The translations under genes were made by a program, and so were the position numbers. The notes under the pieces are model-generated. The model saw only the letters and a program-made list of their open reading frames with translations, was not told the DNA's origin and did not search any database. Shown piece by piece: positions 49,578 to 56,793 of a DNA stretch of 58,247 bases. The stretch is taken from contig NZ_ML123034.1 in NCBI RefSeq assembly GCF_003846185.1, positions 5,951,100 through 6,009,346 on the forward strand, written 5' to 3'. Within the stretch, counting starts at the first letter, position 1. Every line of letters begins with the position of its first letter. This DNA is from Streptomyces sp. ADI96-02. GTDB lineage: Bacteria; Actinomycetota; Actinomycetes; Streptomycetales; Streptomycetaceae.

Positions 49578-50591
49578 GTGAAGGCGTGGAGCGAGCTGTT
49601 CCGCGTCTCCGCGCTGTTCTCCGTACCGGGCGACGCCCTGGCCGGAGCGGCGGCGGCGGGCCGCGGGCCGGGCCGGGGGACTCTGCTCGCGATGGGCGCC
49701 TCCCTGTGTCTGTACGAGGCGGGCATGGCCCTCAACGACTGGGCGGACCGGGAGGAGGACGCGATCGACCGGCCGCACCGGCCGATCCCGTCGGGCCGGA
49801 TCAGCCCGCGGGCCGCTCTGGGCGCGGCCGGAGCGCTCACCGCGGCCGGCCTGGCCCTCGCGGCGCGGGCCGGCCGCCCCGCGCTGGCCGTCGCCACCGG
49901 CCTGGCGGCCACGGTCTGGGCCTACGACCTGCGCCTGAAGCACACGAAGGCGGGCCCGGCGGCGATGGCGGCGGCCCGCACGCTGGACCTGCTCCTGGGC
50001 GCGACGGCGACGGCGACGGCCGACGGTGGCGCGGGCCCGGGGCGCGCGGTCGGTGGTGGTGGGGTCCCGGGCCGCGCGGCCGACGGTGGCGCGGGCCGCC
50101 CCGGCGCGCCCCGTGCCACCGCCGCCACGGCGCGCGCCGCCCTGGCCGCCGCGCTGCCCTCCGCCCTGGCCCTCGGCGCGCACACCTACGGCGTCACCGC
50201 CGTGTCCCGCCACGAGACCCAGGGCGGCTCCACCGCGGCACCCCTCGCCGCACTGGTCGCGACCGCCGCGCTGGCCGCCGCCGTACTGCGGGAGCACCCC
50301 GGAAGCCCGGGGCACGCCGCGACCGGCCGGCCCGGCCGGACCGCCGCCACCCGGCTCCTGCTCACCGCCTTCACCGGCGCCTACCTGCGGACCGCCGGCC
50401 CCCCGCTCCTGCACGCGGCCCTCAACCCGTCCCCGCCCCTCACCCAGCGGGCGGTCGGCGGCGGCATCCGGGCCATGATCCCCCTCCAGGCCGCGCTCGC
50501 CGCCCGTGCCCAGGCGCCCGCAGCCGGACTCGCCGTCATGGCGCTCGTCCCCCTCGCCCGCACCCTCGCCCGGAAGGTGAGCCCCACATGA
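49578..50591 (+). CDS. eboC: UbiA family prenyltransferase (SCO3242/EboC-like)
   Basis: A 337-residue integral membrane prenyltransferase. The first Mg-diphosphate motif is 'LNDWADREEDAIDRPHRP' (NDxxDxxxD, about 52-64) and the region 'YDLRLKHTKAGPAAMAAARTLDLLLG' occupies the second motif position. Eight or nine hydrophobic helices follow the UbiA layout. It joins a polyprenyl chain to an acceptor in the membrane; in ebo clusters this is EboC. GTG at 49578 has GGAAGG about 9 nt upstream and gives the usual N-terminus ('KAWSELFRVSALFSVPGDA'). The frame is open back to a GTG at 49350 that overlaps the cyclase stop, adding 76 disordered residues; that start would couple the genes and cannot be excluded. 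A repeat expands the loop at about 148-173. Confidence 0.82.
   Translation: MKAWSELFRVSALFSVPGDALAGAAAAGRGPGRGTLLAMGASLCLYEAGMALNDWADREEDAIDRPHRPIPSGRISPRAALGAAGALTAAGLALAARAGRPALAVATGLAATVWAYDLRLKHTKAGPAAMAAARTLDLLLGATATATADGGAGPGRAVGGGGVPGRAADGGAGRPGAPRATAATARAALAAALPSALALGAHTYGVTAVSRHETQGGSTAAPLAALVATAALAAAVLREHPGSPGHAATGRPGRTAATRLLLTAFTGAYLRTAGPPLLHAALNPSPPLTQRAVGGGIRAMIPLQAALAARAQAPAAGLAVMALVPLARTLARKVSPT
50019..50097 (+). repeat. In-frame 60-bp duplication within the prenyltransferase gene
   Basis: GCCGACGGTGGCGCGGGCC occurs at 50019 and again at 50079, exactly 60 bp apart, with degenerate GGGCCGCGCGG-type sequence between. It encodes a Gly/Ala-rich loop ('ADGGAGPGRAVGGGGVPGRA', then ADGGAG again) between membrane helices. 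Confidence 0.75.
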
Positions 50592-51445
50592 CCCTCCACC
50601 TCGGCTACGGCACCAACGGGCTCACCGACCTCCGCCTCGACGACGCGCTGGGGCTCCTCGCCGATCTCGGCTACGAGGGCGTCGGCCTGACCCTCGACCA
50701 CATGCACCTGGACCCGACGGCGCCCGACCTCGCCGAACGGACCCGCCGGGTCCGCCGCCGGCTCACCTCGCTCGGACTCCGCGTCACCGTCGAGACCGGC
50801 GCACGCTACGTCCTGGACCCGCGCCGCAAGCACGGCCCCTCGCTGCTCGACCCGGACCCCGACGCGCGGGCCGCCCGTGCCGCGCTGCTCGTCCGCGCCG
50901 TCGACGTCGCCGCCGAACTCGGCTCCCACGCAGTCCACTTCTTCAGCGGCGTCACACCACCGGGCACCGCGCCGGACACCGCCTGGAAGCGCCTGGCCGA
51001 AGCGGTCGCACCCGTACTCGAAGCCGCCGACCGCTCCGGCATCCCGCTCGCCGTCGAACCCGAACCCGGGCACCTGCTCGCCACCCTCGCCGACTTCCAC
51101 CACCTGCGCACCCTGCTCGGCGACCCCGGACCGCTCGGCCTCACACTCGACATCGGCCACTGCCAGTGCCTGGAGGACGCCCCGCCCGCGCAGTGCGTCA
51201 AGGACTCCGTGCCCTGGCTGCGCCACGTACAGATCGAGGACATGCGGCGCGGCGTCCACGAGCACCTGCCCTTCGGCGACGGGGAGATCGACTTCCCGCC
51301 CGTCCTGGCCGCCCTCGCCGCCTCGGACTACCGCGGCCTCACCGTCGTCGAACTGCCCCGCCACTCCCACGCCGGCCCGGAACTCGCCCGCACGTCCGTC
51401 GCGTTCCTGCGCGAGGCCATGACGAAGGGAGCCGCGGCATGCTGA
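50588..51445 (+). CDS. Sugar phosphate isomerase/epimerase-like TIM barrel of the ebo-like cluster
   Basis: A 285-residue cytoplasmic xylose-isomerase-like TIM barrel. The metal-site residues fit: 'IPLAVEPEPGHLLATLADF' (Glu), 'GLTLDIGHCQCLED' (Asp, His), 'LRHVQIEDMRRGVHEHLPFGDGEIDF' (His, Asp) and 'TVVELPRHSH' (Glu). It is distinct from EboE at 52963, so the cluster has two such proteins. The ATGA overlap with the prenyltransferase stop and the 7-nt overlap with eboA make it an integral operon member. An isomerase, epimerase or dehydratase acting on the cyclic or linear sugar intermediate is likely; the substrate is unknown. Confidence 0.87.
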   Translation: MTLHLGYGTNGLTDLRLDDALGLLADLGYEGVGLTLDHMHLDPTAPDLAERTRRVRRRLTSLGLRVTVETGARYVLDPRRKHGPSLLDPDPDARAARAALLVRAVDVAAELGSHAVHFFSGVTPPGTAPDTAWKRLAEAVAPVLEAADRSGIPLAVEPEPGHLLATLADFHHLRTLLGDPGPLGLTLDIGHCQCLEDAPPAQCVKDSVPWLRHVQIEDMRRGVHEHLPFGDGEIDFPPVLAALAASDYRGLTVVELPRHSHAGPELARTSVAFLREAMTKGAAAC

Positions 51446-52110
51446 GGACCCGCGACGAACTCGACGCCGAACTCGGCGGAGCCGCCCGCGCCTGGCTCGA
51501 CGAAGCCCTCGCCGAGGCCGCCCACGACGCCGCACGCGACGACCGCGACGACAGCGCCTGCGCCCCGCCCCCGTGGGAGCTGCGGTACGCCGCCGCCGGC
51601 CGGCACTGCGGGCCGCACCACGCCGACTCCGTACGGTCCCTGCTGCTCGTCGAGGCCCGCGCGCCGCTGGCCTCCGTGACCCGGCTCTACCGCCAGGGCA
51701 CCGCCGCCGAACGCCGCGCCGTCCTGCTCACCCTGCACCGCCTCGACCTCGGCGACTCGGCCCTCCCGCTCGTCGAGGACGCCCTGCGCACCAACGACAC
51801 CCGGCTGGTGGCCGCCGCCGTCGGCCCGTACGCCGCCGACCGCCTCGACGCGCACGCCTGGCGCCACGCCGTACTGAAGTGCCTGTTCAGCGAAGTGCCC
51901 GTCCAGGCGGTCGCGAGGCTCGGCGACCGGGCCCGGGGCGACGCCGAACTCGCCCGCATGCTGATCGACTTCGCCGCCGAACGCACCGCGGCCGGCCGCC
52001 TCGTACCGGCCGGACTGAGCACGGTGCTCGACCTCACCGGCGCGGCGGGCGAACAGACCGCGCCCGCCACGCCCGTGCCCACCGCGCCCGCGCCCACCCA
52101 GGAGCCCTGA
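51439..52110 (+). CDS. eboA: EboA domain protein
   Basis: A 223-residue, largely helical soluble protein matching the EboA family: 'WLDEALAEAAHDAA', 'WELRYAAAGRHCGPHHADSVRSLLLVEA', 'VTRLYRQGTAAERRAVLLTLHRLDLG' and especially 'VEDALRTNDTRLVAAAVGPYAADRLDAHAWRHAVLKCLFSEVPV' are hallmarks I recognise. The helices have a HEAT-like rhythm, so a binding or adaptor role is plausible; the molecular function of EboA is unknown. In cyanobacteria eboA belongs to a set needed to move a scytonemin precursor to the periplasm. The ATG lies 7 nt inside the preceding gene and the stop shares one base with the start of the TatD gene. The C-terminal 25 residues are Pro/Ala/Thr-rich. Confidence 0.85.
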   Translation: MLRTRDELDAELGGAARAWLDEALAEAAHDAARDDRDDSACAPPPWELRYAAAGRHCGPHHADSVRSLLLVEARAPLASVTRLYRQGTAAERRAVLLTLHRLDLGDSALPLVEDALRTNDTRLVAAAVGPYAADRLDAHAWRHAVLKCLFSEVPVQAVARLGDRARGDAELARMLIDFAAERTAAGRLVPAGLSTVLDLTGAAGEQTAPATPVPTAPAPTQEP

Positions 52111-52958
52111 TGCGCATCTTCGACCCGCACATCCACATGACCTCGCGCACCACGGACGACTACCGGGCGATGTACGACGCGGGCGTCCGCGCGCTCGTCG
52201 AACCCTCCTTCTGGCTCGGCCAGCCCCGCACCTCGCCCGCCAGCTTCTTCGACTACTTCGACGCCCTCCTGGGCTGGGAGCCGTTCCGCGCCTCCCAGTA
52301 CGGCATCGCCCACCACTGCACCATCGCCCTCAACCCGAAGGAGGCCAACGACCCCCGCTGCACGCCCGTCCTGGACGCCCTGCCGCGCTATCTCGTCAAG
52401 GACTCCGTCGTCGCCGTCGGCGAGATCGGCTACGACTCCATGACCCCGGCGGAGGACCACGCCCTCGCCGCCCAGCTCCAGCTCGCCGCCGACCACGGAC
52501 TGCCCGCTCTCGTCCACACGCCGCACCGCGACAAGCTCGCCGGCCTGCACCGGACGATCGACGCCGTACGCGCGTCGAGCCTCCCGCCCGAGTCCGTACT
52601 GCTCGACCACCTCAACGAGACGACCGTGCGGGACGCCCTCGACAGCGGCTGCTGGGCCGGCTTCTCCATCTACCCGGACACCAAGATGGACGAGGACCGC
52701 ATGGTCGCCGTCCTGCGGAACTTCGGAACCGAGCGGATCCTCGTCAACTCCGCCGCCGACTGGGGAAAGAGCGATCCGCTCAAGACCCGCGAGGTCGCCG
52801 ACGCGATGCTGGCGGCGGGCTTCACCGAGGACGACGTCGACCGGGTCCTGTGGCGCAACCCCGTGGCCTTCTACGGGCAGAGCGGCCGGCTCCAGCTCGA
52901 CACCGCCGACCCGGAACCCCTCCACGAGGGCAACTCCATCCTGCGCGGCGGGGAGTGA
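52110..52958 (+). CDS. eboB: TatD family metal-dependent hydrolase (EboB-like)
   Basis: A 282-residue TIM-barrel hydrolase of the TatD group. Metal ligands are 'IFDPHIHMTSRT' (HxH near 7-9), Glu in 'VVAVGEIGYDSMTPAED', His in 'LPALVHTPHRDKLAG', His in 'SVLLDHLNETT' and Asp in 'ILVNSAADWGKSDP'. TatD proteins are often nucleases, but this subgroup lies in ebo clusters and has no known substrate. The ATG shares a base with the eboA stop (TGATG) and the gene ends 4 bp before eboE, so it is co-translated with both. It is more likely a phosphodiesterase or lactonase-type hydrolase for the pathway intermediate than a DNase (inference). Confidence 0.85.
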   Translation: MRIFDPHIHMTSRTTDDYRAMYDAGVRALVEPSFWLGQPRTSPASFFDYFDALLGWEPFRASQYGIAHHCTIALNPKEANDPRCTPVLDALPRYLVKDSVVAVGEIGYDSMTPAEDHALAAQLQLAADHGLPALVHTPHRDKLAGLHRTIDAVRASSLPPESVLLDHLNETTVRDALDSGCWAGFSIYPDTKMDEDRMVAVLRNFGTERILVNSAADWGKSDPLKTREVADAMLAAGFTEDDVDRVLWRNPVAFYGQSGRLQLDTADPEPLHEGNSILRGGE

Positions 52959-52962
52959 GGCC

Positions 52963-54138
52963 ATGCGCTTCCGCCACCCGGACGGTTCCACGGTCCACCT
53001 CGCCTACTGCACCAACGTCCACCCGGCCGAGACACTGGACGGCGTACGCGCGCAACTCCGCGACCACTGCGAACCGGTCCGCCGCCGCCTCGGCAGGGAC
53101 CGGCTCGGCATCGGCCTCTGGCTCGCCCGGGACGCCGCCCGCGCCCTGACCGACGACCCGGCCCAACTGCGCTCGCTGCGTACCGAACTCGACGCCCGCG
53201 GCCTCGAAGTGGTCACCCTCAACGGCTTCCCGTACGAAGGGTTCGGCTCCGACGAGGTCAAGTACCGCGTGTACCGGCCCGACTGGACCGACCCCGAACG
53301 GCTCGCCCACACCACCGACCTGGCCCGCCTGCTCGCCGCCCTGCTCCCCGACGACGTCACCGAGGGCACCGTCTCCACCCTGCCGCTGGCCTGGCGCACC
53401 CCGTACGACACCGACCCCGGGGCGGCCCGCACCGCGCGCACTGCCCTCACCACCCTCGCCCAGCGCCTGGACGCCCTCGCCGAACTGACCGGCAGATCGA
53501 TCCGGATCGGCCTCGAACCGGAACCGGGCTGCACCGTGGAGACCACCGCCGACGCCATCGGCCCGCTCATCGGCATCGGCCACGACCGCATCGGCGTCTG
53601 CGTCGACACCTGCCACCTGGCCACCTCCTTCGAGGACCCCGACACCGCCCTCGACGCGCTGACGGCGGCCGGCGTCCCGGTGGTCAAGTCCCAGCTCTCC
53701 GCGGCCCTGCACGCCGAACACCCACACCTGCCCGAAGTACGCGCCGCACTGGCCGCGTTCGCCGAACCCCGCTTCCTCCACCAGACGCGCACCCGCACCA
53801 CCGCCGGACTGCGCGGGACCGACGACCTCGACGAAGCGCTCGCCGGCCGCTCCCTCCCCGACAGCACCCCGTGGCGCGCCCACTTCCACGTCCCGCTGCA
53901 CGCACCCCCCGCGCCCCCGCTCACCTCCACCCTGCCCGTGCTGGCCGCCACACTCGCCCGACTGGTCGGCGGACCCGAGCCGCTCACCCGCCACCTGGAG
54001 GTGGAGACGTACACCTGGCAGGCGCTCCCGCCCGCCCTGCGCCCCCGCAACCGCGCCCAGCTCGCCGACGGCATCGCCGCCGAACTCACCCTCGCCCGCG
54101 ACCTCCTGGTCGACCTCGGCCTCAAGGAGCTGCCGTGA
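52963..54138 (+). CDS. eboE: EboE-like metabolite traffic protein (TIM barrel)
   Basis: A 391-residue protein of the EboE family, a long xylose-isomerase-like TIM barrel. The N-terminus 'YCTNVHPAETLDGVRAQL' and 'LEVVTLNGFPYEGF' are the family signature; later 'IRIGLEPEPGCTVETTADAI' (Glu), 'RIGVCVDTCHLATSFEDP' (Asp, His), 'AHFHVPLHA' (His pair) and 'HLEVETYTWQALP' (Glu) supply a metal site. EboE is one of the proteins needed for precursor traffic to the periplasm in cyanobacterial scytonemin synthesis, but its reaction is not known. It begins 4 bp after the TatD gene and overlaps the phosphatase gene by GTGA, so it is inside the operon. Confidence 0.88.
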   Translation: MRFRHPDGSTVHLAYCTNVHPAETLDGVRAQLRDHCEPVRRRLGRDRLGIGLWLARDAARALTDDPAQLRSLRTELDARGLEVVTLNGFPYEGFGSDEVKYRVYRPDWTDPERLAHTTDLARLLAALLPDDVTEGTVSTLPLAWRTPYDTDPGAARTARTALTTLAQRLDALAELTGRSIRIGLEPEPGCTVETTADAIGPLIGIGHDRIGVCVDTCHLATSFEDPDTALDALTAAGVPVVKSQLSAALHAEHPHLPEVRAALAAFAEPRFLHQTRTRTTAGLRGTDDLDEALAGRSLPDSTPWRAHFHVPLHAPPAPPLTSTLPVLAATLARLVGGPEPLTRHLEVETYTWQALPPALRPRNRAQLADGIAAELTLARDLLVDLGLKELP

Positions 54139-55556
54139 ACGCGCCCGACACCGGCACGACCGAGGCGGATGCGCCGACCGAGCGCCCCACACCGCTCCTG
54201 GTCCTCGACGTCGTCGGCCTCACCCCGCGCCTGCTCGCCCACATGCCCAACCTGCGCGCCCTGGCGCGCGAGGGGACGCAGGCGCCGCTCTCCACCGTGC
54301 TGCCCGCCGTCACCTGCGCGGCCCAGTCCACGTTCCTGACCGGCGCCATGCCCGCCGAACACGGCATCGTCGCCAACGGGTGGTACTTCCGCGAGCTGGG
54401 CGACGTCCTGCTGTGGCGCCAGCACAACGGACTCGTCGAGGGCGACAGGCTCTGGGACGCCGCCCGCCGCGCCCACCCCGGCTACACGGTCGCCAACATC
54501 TGCTGGTGGTACGCCATGGGCGCCGACACCGACTGGACCGTCACCCCGCGCCCGGTCTACTACGCGGACGGCCGCAAGGAACCCGACTGCTACACCCGGC
54601 CGCCCGCCCTGCACGACGAACTCACCGGCAAACTAGGCACGTTCCCCCTCTTCCACTTCTGGGGACCCGGCGCCGACCTCGTCTCCTCACAGTGGATCAT
54701 CGATGCCACCCGGCACATCGTCGCCACCCGCACGCCCGACCTCGCCCTCTGCTATCTGCCGCACCTCGACTACGACCTCCAGCGCCACGGCCCCGACGAC
54801 CCGCGCTCGCACCGGGCCGCCGCCGACCTCGACCGGGCGGTGGCCCCGCTCCTGGCCGACGCCCGCGCGGAGGGCCGCACCGTCGTCGCGCTCTCCGAGT
54901 ACGGGATCACCCGCGTGGAGCGGCCCGTCAACATCAACCGGGCGCTGCGCCGGGCGGGCCTGCTGGAGGTCCACACCCAGGACGGCATGGAGTACCTCGA
55001 CCCGATGGCCTCCCGCGCCTTCGCCGTCGCCGACCACCAGCTCGCCCACGTCTACGTACGCCGGCCGGAGGACCTGGAGGCGACCCGGGCGGCGCTCGCG
55101 GACCTGCCCGGAATCGACCTGCTCCTCGACGACGCGGGCAAGAAGGCGAACCACCTGGACCACCCGCGCTCCGGCGAACTCGTCGCCGTCGCCGAGCAGG
55201 ACGCCTGGTTCACGTACTACTACTGGCTCGACGACGCCCGCGCCCCCGACTTCGCACAGCTCGTCGAGATCCACCGCAAACCCGGCTACGACCCGGTCGA
55301 ACTCTTCATGGACCCGCAGGACCCGTACGTACGGGTCAGGGCCGCCACGGCGGTCGCCCGCAAGAAACTCGGCCTGCGCTACCGCATGGCGGTCGTCCCG
55401 CTCGACCCCTCGCCCGTCCGCGGCAGCCACGGCCGCCTCCCGGCGAGCGACGACGAAGGTCCGCTCATCCTCTGCTCCACTCCGAGAGCGTTCACCGGCC
55501 GGGTCAGGGCCACCGAAGTGAAGTCCCTGCTCCTCCAGCTCGCCGGACTGCGCTGA
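54135..55556 (+). CDS. eboF: Alkaline phosphatase/nucleotide pyrophosphatase family protein (EboF-like)
   Basis: A 473-residue alkaline-phosphatase-superfamily hydrolase without signal peptide. 'LLVLDVVGLTPRLL' gives the first Asp, 'PAVTCAAQSTFLTGAMPAEHGIVANGWYF' the nucleophile region and conserved HG-x-x-x-N, 'LPHLDYDLQRHGPD' Asp/His, and 'AVADHQLAHVYV' the late His. Where most relatives read SDHG this one reads 'ALSEYGIT', with Glu and Tyr in place of Asp and His, so the metal site must be altered or completed by ADHQ. In ebo clusters this place is held by EboF. It may remove a phosphate or pyrophosphate from the prenylated or cyclic intermediate. The GTG overlaps the eboE stop by 4 nt. 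Confidence 0.85.
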   Translation: MNAPDTGTTEADAPTERPTPLLVLDVVGLTPRLLAHMPNLRALAREGTQAPLSTVLPAVTCAAQSTFLTGAMPAEHGIVANGWYFRELGDVLLWRQHNGLVEGDRLWDAARRAHPGYTVANICWWYAMGADTDWTVTPRPVYYADGRKEPDCYTRPPALHDELTGKLGTFPLFHFWGPGADLVSSQWIIDATRHIVATRTPDLALCYLPHLDYDLQRHGPDDPRSHRAAADLDRAVAPLLADARAEGRTVVALSEYGITRVERPVNINRALRRAGLLEVHTQDGMEYLDPMASRAFAVADHQLAHVYVRRPEDLEATRAALADLPGIDLLLDDAGKKANHLDHPRSGELVAVAEQDAWFTYYYWLDDARAPDFAQLVEIHRKPGYDPVELFMDPQDPYVRVRAATAVARKKLGLRYRMAVVPLDPSPVRGSHGRLPASDDEGPLILCSTPRAFTGRVRATEVKSLLLQLAGLR

Positions 55557-55615
55557 CGGTCCTCCGTCGCGTACCGGCGCCCGTCCGCACCACCAGGTCA
55601 CATCGAGGGAGTCAC

Positions 55616-56692
55616 GTGAACACGAGCCGCACCCCGAAGGACACCGAACTCGCCCGCAGACTGAGCCGCCGCAACGTCCTCGGCGTAGCCGCGGGAGCCA
55701 CCGCGGCCACCGTCGTCGGCGCGGCGACCGCCCAGGCCGACAGCCGCGACCGGGTCCACGGCAAGGGCCACGGCACGCGCCACGGGCACGGCAGGGGCCG
55801 TCTCGTCCTGCCGCCCGGCCGCCTCGGCATCCAGCTCTACAGCCTCCGCGACAAGGTCTCCACCCTCGGCTTCGCCCCGGTCTTCGCCGAGCTGGAGAAG
55901 TACGGCTACGACGAGATCGAGTTCGCCGGCTACACCCAGGGCTCGGCCGGCCCCATCACCCTCGCGCGGCTCAAGCGGCTGGCCCGGGACCACGGCCTGA
56001 ACCCGATCGGCAGCCACGTCGGCTACTACGACGACGGCAACCCCGCGGCCTACACCTTCGCCCAGAACCTGGAGAAGGTCCTGGACGACGCCCAGGCCCT
56101 CGGCCTCAAGCACATCGGCACGGCCTCCGGCCCCTTCCGCTACGGCGCCACGGTGGACGGCTGGAAGCGAGCGGCGGAGGAGTTCAACACGTACGGGGCC
56201 GCCGCCCGCAAGCGCGGCATGAAGTTCTACCAGCACAACCACGCCGAGGAGTTCTCCTTCGCGACCGACCAGCCGAAGATCCGGCTCTACGACGTGCTGC
56301 TCGCGGAGACCGACCCCGACCTGGTGCACCTGGAGATGGACGTCTACTGGGCCTACTGCGCCCAGTTCCGCTTCAGCAAGCGGGCGGACGGCTCCCCGGC
56401 CCCGCTCGACCCGCTCGGGTACGTCCTGAAGCATCCGGAGCGCTACCCGCTCTTCCACGTCAAGGACGGCGTCCGCGACGAGACCACCCGCGACGGCTAC
56501 CGGATGTCGGACGTCGGCGACGGGGACATCGACTACCGGACGTTCCTGTCCACGGTCACGGACCGGACCCACCACGGCCGCAGCTACCACCACTGGCAGA
56601 CCGAGCACGACAACCCGGTCGAGTCGCTGGCCTTCGCCCGGAAGTCCAGCGCACACCTGCACTCCCTGCGCGAGGCGCGCTGCGGCGACTGA
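55616..56692 (+). CDS. Tat-exported sugar isomerase/epimerase-like TIM barrel
   Basis: A 358-residue protein with a Tat signal: 'LARRLSRRNVLGVAAGATAATVVGAATAQA' holds the twin Arg (SRRNVLG) and an A-x-A cleavage site near 42. A His/Gly/Arg-rich linker ('HGKGHGTRHGHGRGR') leads to a xylose-isomerase-like TIM barrel with metal residues in 'FYQHNHAEEF', 'LVHLEMDVYWAY' and 'PLFHVKDG'. Tat export implies that it folds with its metal in the cytoplasm and works outside. Together with the secreted 1239-residue protein, which has a DUF1080 domain, it could process an oxidised (3-keto) glycoside outside the cell. CGAGGGA precedes the GTG by 5 nt. It lies 59 bp after eboF and may share its transcript. 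Confidence 0.88.
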   Translation: MNTSRTPKDTELARRLSRRNVLGVAAGATAATVVGAATAQADSRDRVHGKGHGTRHGHGRGRLVLPPGRLGIQLYSLRDKVSTLGFAPVFAELEKYGYDEIEFAGYTQGSAGPITLARLKRLARDHGLNPIGSHVGYYDDGNPAAYTFAQNLEKVLDDAQALGLKHIGTASGPFRYGATVDGWKRAAEEFNTYGAAARKRGMKFYQHNHAEEFSFATDQPKIRLYDVLLAETDPDLVHLEMDVYWAYCAQFRFSKRADGSPAPLDPLGYVLKHPERYPLFHVKDGVRDETTRDGYRMSDVGDGDIDYRTFLSTVTDRTHHGRSYHHWQTEHDNPVESLAFARKSSAHLHSLREARCGD

Positions 56693-56707
56693 CGTACGGG
56701 AGAACGC

Positions 56708-56761
56708 CCCGACCCGACCCGACCCGACCCGGCCTCGCGCCCACGGCCCGCACACCCGTGG
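56708..56761. terminator. CCCGA repeats and stem-loop between convergent genes
   Basis: Four tandem CCCGA units fill 56708-56727. CCACGG (56741) and CCGTGG (56756) then form a perfect 6-bp stem with a 9-nt loop, midway between the Tat-exported TIM-barrel gene and the minus-strand DUF2254 gene. A modest bidirectional terminator is likely. Confidence 0.45.
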
Positions 56762-56793
56762 CCGCGGGGCGGGCCGGGCCCGGTCATCCCTAC

